From Luteolibacter flavescens (lineage in GTDB: Bacteria; Verrucomicrobiota; Verrucomicrobiia; Verrucomicrobiales; Akkermansiaceae), in assembly GCF_025950085.1 (NCBI RefSeq), contig NZ_JAPDDS010000016.1, positions 1-64,000 of the forward strand: a stretch of 64,000 bases of DNA, in the 5' to 3' direction. Positions 8,102 through 14,237 of the stretch are shown piece after piece. The notes under the pieces were generated by a model. That model was not told where the DNA came from. It ran no database searches and was given only the letters and a program-made list of their open reading frames with translations. Positions within the stretch are counted from its first letter, which is position 1. Each line of letters begins with the position of its first letter. Made by a program: the position numbers and the translations under genes.

Positions 8102-8982
8102 CCGCGCGGGTGGAATTTCTTGTGCACCGCCTTCAGCCGCGAGGCATCCACGTGAGTGTAGATCTGGGTCGTGGAGATGTCGGCGTGGCCGAGCAACTCC
8201 TGAATCACCCGGAGATCGGCCCCACCCTCCAGCAGGTGAGTGGCGAAGGAGTGGCGGAGCAGGTGAGGATAGACGTTCTGGTCGATCCCCGCCATGGCCG
8301 CGCGTCTCTTCACCACCTGCCGCACGCGGTCGGGCGAGAGCTTCGTGCCGCGGACGCTGAGGAAGATCTCGGAGCCGGTGCGCTTCTTCACGAGGGCCGG
8401 ACGCTCGTTCCGGAGGTAGTCTTCAAGCGCTTCCTCGGCCTGCTGGCCGACAGGGACGAGGCGGGTCTTCGAGCCCTTTCCCGTCACGCGGATGAAGTGC
8501 TCCACGGTATCGAGGAATTCCAGCTTCGCCGAGCAGATCTCCGCGAGCCGCAGCCCGGAAGCGTAGAAAAGCTCCAGGATCGCGAGGTCCCGCCGCCCGA
8601 GCAGCTTGGAGGTGTCGATGGATTCCAGGAGCTTGCGGATGTCCGAGGCGTGGAGCGTTTCCGGCAGGGATTTTTCCGGCCGGGGGGAAAGGAGCGGCTC
8701 GGCGGGGTCCATCGGGAGCTTCCCCCGCGACACCAGCCAGCGGAAAAAGATCTTCAGGTGAACGGTGGTGATCCGCAGGGATGAGGCGGCAAGCCCGGCG
8801 GTCTTCCGCTCCGCGAGAAAGGCGGCGAGCTCATCGGTCCCGACATCCCGGAGTTGCAAGTTGCATTTCCCGATATAGGCTGAAAGTGCATCGAGAGACT
8901 GCTGCACGGAGAGCTGGTAGGCGGTCGATAGTCCGCGCTCTGTCGCCAAATACAGAATGAATCCCTCCGCCTCTGCTTCCAC
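8098..8982 (-). CDS. xerD: Tyrosine recombinase XerD/XerC
   Basis: The 294-residue site-specific recombinase has an N-terminal SAM-like DNA-binding domain (about 1-90) and a C-terminal catalytic domain. All catalytic residues are in place: Arg145 (ASGLRLAEI), Lys169 (GKGSK), His240 and Arg243 (HLLRHSF), His266 (LGHADISTTQIYTH) and the nucleophile Tyr275. It should resolve chromosome dimers at dif with FtsK. I place the start at GTG 8982 because it gives the usual length and N-terminus; no suitable ATG exists near. XerD is favoured over XerC from its overall look, but the pair is hard to separate by eye. It is divergent from terC and convergent with the photolyase gene. Confidence 0.9.
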   Translation of the reverse strand: MEAEAEGFILYLATERGLSTAYQLSVQQSLDALSAYIGKCNLQLRDVGTDELAAFLAERKTAGLAASSLRITTVHLKIFFRWLVSRGKLPMDPAEPLLSPRPEKSLPETLHASDIRKLLESIDTSKLLGRRDLAILELFYASGLRLAEICSAKLEFLDTVEHFIRVTGKGSKTRLVPVGQQAEEALEDYLRNERPALVKKRTGSEIFLSVRGTKLSPDRVRQVVKRRAAMAGIDQNVYPHLLRHSFATHLLEGGADLRVIQELLGHADISTTQIYTHVDASRLKAVHKKFHPRG

Positions 8983-9096
8983 GGCGGAAAGCTGCCAGAT
9001 TCGTGAGGTTTTGGCTAGGGAGAGGGTGCCGCTTGGGAAACGCGGCCGGGTTTCCAATTGCTCCGGCACGCGCAACGCTCTTGGCTCCCCACCTTC

Positions 9097-10086
9097 ATGC
9101 CTGAGATACCTATTTCCTGGTGGGTCGCGTTCAACGCGTTCGTAATCTTCATGCTGGCCCTCGATCTGGGGGTCTTCAACCGGAAGGCCCACGTGGTGAA
9201 GCTGAAGGAGGCGCTGGGCTGGACCGCGGTTTGGATCGTCATCGCGATGATCTTCAACGTGTGGGTATGGAACACGCTCGGCGCGGTGAAGGGCCAGCAG
9301 TTCCTGGCAGGCTACATCCTGGAGAAGTCGCTGTCCGTGGACAACGTCTTCGTGTTCGCGGTGATCTTCTCCTTCTTCAAGGTGCCACGGGAATACCAGC
9401 ACAAGGTGCTGTTCTGGGGTATCTTCGGTGCGCTGGTCCTGCGGGCGGGCATGATCGCGGGCGGTGCCGCGCTGATCAACAATTTCACCTGGATCATCTT
9501 TGTCTTCGCCGCGCTACTGGTCTATACGGGCGCGAAGATGTTCTTCCACAATGAGGACTCCGTCGATCCGGGCAAGAGCATCGCGGTGCGTCTCCTGAAG
9601 AAGACGATGCCGATGACGAACGACTATGTCGGCTCGAAATTCCTCGTGAAGCAGGACGGCAAGTGGTTCGCCACGCCGCTGCTCGCCGTGCTGCTCTGTG
9701 TGGAGGTCACCGACGTGATCTTCGCCGTGGACTCGATCCCGGCGATCTTCGCCATCACGCAGGACACTTTCATCATCTACACGTCGAATGTCTTCGCGAT
9801 CCTCGGCTTGCGTGCCCTGTACTTCGCCATTGCGGGTATCCTGCCTTACTTCCACTTCCTGAAGTATGGTCTCGGCGTGATCCTGATCTTCGTCGGTATC
9901 AAGATGTCGCTGGCCCACAGCGCGTGGAAAATCGACATCAATGTCTCGCTGAGCGTCATCGCCGGCGTGCTGGCGACCTCGGTGATCGCTTCGATCATTC
10001 ATCGCAAATTGCACCCTTTGCCCGTCACACCAGAGTCCCCCGAGGATGCGGTGAAGCTCGAACAGGCCGAAAACGAGAAGGAATGA
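9097..10086 (+). CDS. TerC/Alx-family integral membrane protein
   Basis: The 329-residue polytopic protein belongs to the TerC/Alx family, implicated in manganese export and metal loading of exported proteins. Eight or more hydrophobic segments are visible. Family signatures include FMLALDLGVFNRK near the N-terminus (acidic Asp in the first membrane helix), EKSLSVDNVFVFAVIFSFFKVP (about 75-96) and the second acidic motif VEVTDVIFAVDSIPAIFAITQD (about 205-226). The C-terminus is a charged tail. ATG 9097 matches the family start. The gap to the divergent xerD is only about 114 bp and I could not identify a yybP-ykoY manganese riboswitch there. Confidence 0.92.
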   Translation: MPEIPISWWVAFNAFVIFMLALDLGVFNRKAHVVKLKEALGWTAVWIVIAMIFNVWVWNTLGAVKGQQFLAGYILEKSLSVDNVFVFAVIFSFFKVPREYQHKVLFWGIFGALVLRAGMIAGGAALINNFTWIIFVFAALLVYTGAKMFFHNEDSVDPGKSIAVRLLKKTMPMTNDYVGSKFLVKQDGKWFATPLLAVLLCVEVTDVIFAVDSIPAIFAITQDTFIIYTSNVFAILGLRALYFAIAGILPYFHFLKYGLGVILIFVGIKMSLAHSAWKIDINVSLSVIAGVLATSVIASIIHRKLHPLPVTPESPEDAVKLEQAENEKE

Positions 10087-10151
10087 GGCTTGCGCACTTG
10101 AGAAACAGGGATGAAATCCTCCCCTGCCTCTCTCAGGTAACTACCTAAATA

Positions 10152-11480
10152 ATGTCCGCACCCCTTGAGATCGCGTTAGTCCTGTTATTGCTCATTTTTA
10201 ACGGGGTCTTCGCGATGACCGAAATCGCCATCGTCTCATCCCGCCGCGCACTCCTCCAAGCCCGAGCCGATGCCGGGAACAAGGGGGCTGCACGGGCCCT
10301 GAGACTGGCGGAATCGCCGAACCGATTCCTTTCCACCGTCCAGATTGGCATCACGCTTGTCGGCATCTTCGCGGGTGCCTTCGGTGGTGCCAGCCTTTCG
10401 GCCAAGCTTTCGGCCTGGCTCCAGCCCATGGGCTTCCTCGGCAATTTCGTCGAGGAAGTCTCCTTCGCGATCGTGATCGGATCGATCACCTTCGCGTCGC
10501 TGATCGTGGGCGAGTTGGTCCCGAAGCGTCTGGCAATGCAGTTCCCGGAAGGGATCGCGAGCATGATGTCCGGGCCGATGTCGGCTCTTTCGAAGATCGC
10601 ATCTCCCTTCGTGTGGGTCCTCTCCTGGTCCACGAGCACGCTCCTCCGCCTCGTCGGGGTGAAGGAGTCCGATGATCAGAAGATTTCCCGTGAGGAAATG
10701 ACGGTCCTGATCCGCGAGGGCATGGTGGCCGGTGGCGTGCAGCACACCGAGTCGCAGATGATGGAAGGTGTTCTGGAATTCGAGCAACTGGACGTCTACG
10801 ACCTCATGATTCCGCGCCCGAAGATGGTGTGGATCGAGCGTGACGAGCCCCACTCGGAAGCTTGGCCGCGGATCGTGAAGAGCACGCAGTCCATCTTCCC
10901 GGTTTACCAAGGCCAGCGGGACAATCTTGTCGGCGTGGTTTCCGTGAAGGACTGCTACGCGCAGATGGCGGCGGGCATTGAGGTGAAGTTCCAGAACCTC
11001 ATGCAGGCGCCGCTGCTGGTGCCGGAAGTCCAGAAGGCGAGCCTGCTGTTGGAGGAATTCCGCCGCACCGGTCACCACACCGCTTTCGTGGTGGATGAAT
11101 TCGGCGGCGTGATAGGCATGGTCACCCTGATCGACCTGATGGAAGCGATCATCGGCGACGTGCCTTCGAAGGAGGAGCGCCTGACGATGCCCTTCAAGCA
11201 ACGCAAGGACGGCTCGTGGCTGATCGACGGCATGTTCGAGATCGAAAAGCTCGAGACCTTCCTCACCGACTTCGACGCGCCCGAAGGTGCCGGCGATGAA
11301 TACCAGACGCTTGCCGGTTGGTTCTCGCAGCGCCTCGCCCGTGTCCCGACCGAGGGCGACCTCATTGAGGAACACGGCTGGAGATTCGAGATCGTTGATA
11401 TGGACGGCATCCGCGTGGACAAGGTGCTGGCCATGCAAATCCCGCCCGTGCCTCAAGAAGAGATAATCGCGCCACTTTGA
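10152..11480 (+). CDS. CNNM/CorC-HlyC-type transporter-associated protein (DUF21-CBS-CorC_HlyC)
   Basis: The 442-residue protein has the standard three-part structure. A DUF21/CNNM membrane domain (about 1-190) opens with FNGVFAMTEIAIVSSRR and includes the GELVPKRLA signature. A CBS pair follows (about 205-330, starting VYDLMIPRPKMVWIE and ending in the HTAFVVDEFGGVIGMVTLIDLMEAIIGDV segment). A C-terminal CorC_HlyC domain (about 345-435) carries GDEYQTLAGWFSQRL. These proteins are linked to magnesium or cobalt efflux; the older hemolysin label is misleading. It follows terC by 65 bp, so the two may share metal-related regulation. The stop codon lies inside the loop of a strong hairpin (11467-11490). 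Confidence 0.93.
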   Translation: MSAPLEIALVLLLLIFNGVFAMTEIAIVSSRRALLQARADAGNKGAARALRLAESPNRFLSTVQIGITLVGIFAGAFGGASLSAKLSAWLQPMGFLGNFVEEVSFAIVIGSITFASLIVGELVPKRLAMQFPEGIASMMSGPMSALSKIASPFVWVLSWSTSTLLRLVGVKESDDQKISREEMTVLIREGMVAGGVQHTESQMMEGVLEFEQLDVYDLMIPRPKMVWIERDEPHSEAWPRIVKSTQSIFPVYQGQRDNLVGVVSVKDCYAQMAAGIEVKFQNLMQAPLLVPEVQKASLLLEEFRRTGHHTAFVVDEFGGVIGMVTLIDLMEAIIGDVPSKEERLTMPFKQRKDGSWLIDGMFEIEKLETFLTDFDAPEGAGDEYQTLAGWFSQRLARVPTEGDLIEEHGWRFEIVDMDGIRVDKVLAMQIPPVPQEEIIAPL

Positions 11481-11490
11481 TGTGGCGCGA
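11467..11490 (+). terminator. Hairpin overlapping the stop codon of the CNNM gene
   Basis: A perfect 9-bp inverted repeat (tcgcgccac at 11467-11475, gtggcgcga at 11482-11490) with loop tttgat contains the stop codon. No T-run follows, so this may be a Rho-assisted end or an operator for the Fic gene that starts 65 bp later. The core gccac/gtggc recurs at 11502-11508 and in a 16-bp palindrome at 11754-11769. Confidence 0.5.
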
Positions 11491-11555
11491 ATAAGGAAAT
11501 TGTGCCACATTGGCGGTGGAGAGGGTGATTCTCATCCATCTTTCCGCTGCCGATC

Positions 11556-12962
11556 ATGCCACACCAAGTTCCACCGCAAGAGCTCGACGCTCTGCTTCAG
11601 ATCATCCGCAAACGCTATAATGGGGCGTCCGTCGGCGAACTGCTGAAGGATGCCTCGCTTGGGCTTGCCAGGCGGACGCTCCAGCGGAGGTTGGACAACT
11701 TGGTTGAGCAGCGTGCTATCGTGCCTGAAGGGGAAGGGCGCTCCCGGCGGTATCGTGCCACGTGGCACGTTTCTGATTATGGCGAGTATGTGCCTGATCG
11801 GGGCGAGCCACAGCCGCTGACGAGTATCATCCGCGAGGATTCGCCGGAGCTGAACGACGCCGTGTGGCAAATCCGTGGGCTCGTTCGCAAGCCCCTTACG
11901 GAACGTCGCCCCGTGGGCTATCGCAGTGAATTCCTCGATGCCTACGAGCCGAACCGGACTTTCTACCTCCCGGAGCGTCTTCGTGAAGAGCTTGGCCGGA
12001 TCGGTCAGGTCGGCATGGAGAACCTGCCCGCAGGGACGCATATCCGGCAGGTGGTGGACCGCCTGCTCATCGACCTCTCGTGGAATTCCAGCCGCCTGGA
12101 GGGGAATACCTACACGCTGCTGGAGACCCAGCGCCTGCTGGAACTGGGGGAAGACGCGGACGGCCGGGCGACCGAGGAGGCGCAGATGATCCTGAACCAC
12201 AAGGCCGCCATCGAAATGCTCATCGAGGATGCGGGGGAGATCGGCTTCAACCGATACACCATCTGCAACCTCCACGCCGTGCTCGCGGACAATCTCATCC
12301 GCGACGGCGCGCTCGGGAGGGTGCGCTCCTGTCCGGTTGGCATCAGCGGGACCGTGTTTCATCCCCTCGGCGTGCCGCAGCAGATCGAGCAGCGCTTTGA
12401 CGACATCCTGATGAAAGCGGACGCCATCCGGAATCCGCTGGAGCAGGCATTCTTCGTCATGGTCCACCTGCCCTACCTGCAGCCCTTCGAGGACGTGAAC
12501 AAGCGGGTGTCCCGCCTGGCGGCAAACATCCCGCTCATCCGCAGCAACCTGTGCCCGCTCTCCTTCGTCGAGGTAAAGCGCGAGGACTACATCAGCGCCA
12601 CCCTCGGCGTCTATGAGCTGAACCGCGTGGAATACCTGTGCGACGTCTTCGCGGAAGCCTACCGCCAGTCATGCCTGCGCTATGCGCGGGTGCGGCAGGA
12701 GGTGGGCGAGCCGGATCCATTCCGCATGCGCCACCGCGCTGCGATCGCCCGCGTCGTGCGGGAGGTGGTGCAAGCCGCCATGGACCAGAAGCAGGCGCTG
12801 AAGTGGATCGCTGTGGAAGCGGAGAAGGAAATGCCCGAGGCCGAGCGCGCGCAATTCATCGGAGAGATCGAGCAAGGCCTGCTCAATCTCCACGAAGGAA
12901 ACATCGCGCGCTACCGGCTGCGCCCCGCGGAGTTCGCGGGGTGGCAGGAAAACTGGCGCTGA
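11556..12962 (+). CDS. Fic-domain protein with N-terminal winged helix and degenerate active-site motif
   Basis: The 468-residue protein starts with a winged-helix-like region (about 1-70: SLGLARRTLQRRLDNLVEQRAIVPEGEGRSRRY). A Fic fold follows (about 165-345), with the inhibitory-helix-like segment LSWNSSRLEGNTYTLLETQRL near 170. The catalytic loop, normally HPFxDGNGRxxR, reads QPFEDVNKRVSR here, with Gln309 in place of the catalytic His and VNK in place of GNG. Classical AMPylation is therefore unlikely. The protein may be a DNA-binding regulator that kept a Fic fold, or may bind nucleotides without transfer. Repeated gtggc/gccac palindromes before and inside the gene fit autoregulation, but this is inference. 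It converges with the TatD gene. Confidence 0.82.
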   Translation: MPHQVPPQELDALLQIIRKRYNGASVGELLKDASLGLARRTLQRRLDNLVEQRAIVPEGEGRSRRYRATWHVSDYGEYVPDRGEPQPLTSIIREDSPELNDAVWQIRGLVRKPLTERRPVGYRSEFLDAYEPNRTFYLPERLREELGRIGQVGMENLPAGTHIRQVVDRLLIDLSWNSSRLEGNTYTLLETQRLLELGEDADGRATEEAQMILNHKAAIEMLIEDAGEIGFNRYTICNLHAVLADNLIRDGALGRVRSCPVGISGTVFHPLGVPQQIEQRFDDILMKADAIRNPLEQAFFVMVHLPYLQPFEDVNKRVSRLAANIPLIRSNLCPLSFVEVKREDYISATLGVYELNRVEYLCDVFAEAYRQSCLRYARVRQEVGEPDPFRMRHRAAIARVVREVVQAAMDQKQALKWIAVEAEKEMPEAERAQFIGEIEQGLLNLHEGNIARYRLRPAEFAGWQENWR

Positions 12963-12970
12963 ATTCCCGG

Positions 12971-13777
12971 TCAGTCGCCGAGCTTGAAGTTCGGCGACTG
13001 GCTGAGGAAGCGCTTCGGATTCTCGAAAAGGATCCGGTCCACGTCCTTGGCCGAGTGCTTGCGCCGCTTCATCTCAAAGCCGCATTTCACCACGGCCAGC
13101 GGATCGGAGACGCCCCAATCGCACGCGGAATTCAGCCACAGCCGCTCGCTGTCGCTGGTCTCCAGGATGTCGATCGCGCGGTTCGGCGTGCACTTGCTCT
13201 CGGGATAGAGGGTCAGGCCGGCCCAGTATCCCTGCTCAAGTACTAGGTTCACCGTATGTTCTTCCACGTGGTCGATGATCACCTTGCCGCGGTCGAGCTT
13301 GGAGAAAGAGGCGAGCGCATCGAGGATCAGCCGCGTGCCCTTCAGCTTGTCCTCCAGGTGCGGCGTGTGGATCAGCACGGGCAGGTCGTGATCGAGCGCG
13401 AGCTGCACGTGCTCCTCGAAGATCGCGAGCTCGCTCTTCGTGTTCTTGTTCAGGCCGATCTCGCCGATGCCGAGCACGGTCGGCTTGTCGAGGAAGTCGG
13501 GGATGATCGTCATCACCTCGCGGGCGAATCCGGCGTCTTCGGCTTCCTTCGGATTGATGCACAGCCAGCAGAAGTGCGGGATGCCATATTTCGCGGCTCG
13601 CTTCGGCTCATACTCGGTGAGCTGGCGGTAGTAGTCGTGGAATCCCTGCGGCGACGAGCGGTCGAATCCCGCCCAGAAGGCAGGCTCACAGATCGCGGCG
13701 CAACCGGCCAGGGCGAGCTTCTCATAGTCATCCGTCGTGCGGCTGACCATGTGTGCGTGGGGCTCGATGTATTTCAT
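12971..13777 (-). CDS. TatD-family metal-dependent hydrolase (EboB-like)
   Basis: The 268-residue protein has the amidohydrolase TIM-barrel layout of TatD hydrolases. It opens with EPHAHMVSRT (about 4-13; H-x-H metal ligands), has GIGEIGLNKNT with a metal-bridging Glu (about 121-131), LIHTPHLEDK (about 150-159) and DHVEEH (about 184), and ends with an NSACDWG-type Asp motif. The particular sequence of CAAICEPAFWAGFDRS and GWSHDY-like segments reminds me of the TatD-like protein of the ebo (EboB) gene group rather than of TatD DNase. That is family memory, not a search. Start ATG 13777 is 28 bp after the stop of the 90-residue gene, so they form an operon. The substrate is unknown. Confidence 0.82.
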   Translation of the reverse strand: MKYIEPHAHMVSRTTDDYEKLALAGCAAICEPAFWAGFDRSSPQGFHDYYRQLTEYEPKRAAKYGIPHFCWLCINPKEAEDAGFAREVMTIIPDFLDKPTVLGIGEIGLNKNTKSELAIFEEHVQLALDHDLPVLIHTPHLEDKLKGTRLILDALASFSKLDRGKVIIDHVEEHTVNLVLEQGYWAGLTLYPESKCTPNRAIDILETSDSERLWLNSACDWGVSDPLAVVKCGFEMKRRKHSAKDVDRILFENPKRFLSQSPNFKLGD

Positions 13778-13805
13778 GAAGCGCGAGACTGGGGGGGCGG
13801 TAGGC

Positions 13806-14078
13806 TCAGGACTGGAGGCTCTGTGGAGCGCCGAATGCACCTTGGAAGGTGGCTTTTTCCGCCGGTTCCGTGGAGTGGTCGGAGAGCGCCTCGAGCACGG
13901 CCTTTGCCCGGCCGGGCTGATCGGACAGGAGGATGGGCAGTGCCTTCTTCAATCCATCGAATCGGAAATCCGTCTCTCCCTGGTGCCTCTCGATGCGGTC
14001 GAGGAAGGCGGCGATGTCGAGCAGCTTGTACCGCGCGTCCATGAAATGGAGGTCGAGGATGTCCTTCTTCGTCGGCAT
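13806..14078 (-). CDS. Small helical protein upstream of the TatD-like hydrolase
   Basis: This 90-residue protein has no signal peptide and looks helical. The central part MDARYKLLDIAAFLDRIERH followed by FDGLKKALPILLSDQPGRAKAVLEALS is well ordered and should be a compact domain. An internal Met (MDARYKLL) is an alternative start. It is transcribed with, and ends 28 bp before, the TatD-type hydrolase, a pairing that suggests a functional partner. It could be the small companion seen next to EboB-type hydrolases, but I cannot confirm this. Its promoter lies in the 160-bp divergent region shared with the DUF1549/1553 gene. Confidence 0.75.
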   Translation of the reverse strand: MPTKKDILDLHFMDARYKLLDIAAFLDRIERHQGETDFRFDGLKKALPILLSDQPGRAKAVLEALSDHSTEPAEKATFQGAFGAPQSLQS

Positions 14079-14194
14079 GCGGGGACTCTACGGCGGCTGT
14101 TCCCGATTCCCAGCGGGAAAGCGTGGGAGGCGGGAATCCGGGCATGCACCGTTTGAAATGCACGGCCCGATTCGGACTGGCGAATCTTCCCGGT

Positions 14195-14210
14195 GGTGAA
14201 AGATTTCACC
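14195..14210. promoter_or_regulatory. 16-bp palindrome in a divergent intergenic region
   Basis: The sequence ggtgaaagatttcacc consists of two 7-bp inverted arms (ggtgaaa, tttcacc) around ga. An outer cccggtg/caccggg pairing overlaps it. It sits 28 bp before the start of the DUF1549/1553 gene and about 117 bp before the start of the 90-residue gene. A repressor operator for one or both genes is possible, but the site was only found once. Confidence 0.4.
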
Positions 14211-14237
14211 GGGGCATCCCGTCCCGCTTATCGCACC

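Noticed and set aside
8983-9096. A yybP-ykoY-type manganese riboswitch before terC
   Set aside because: The gap is only about 114 bp and I could not draw the conserved paired elements of that riboswitch.
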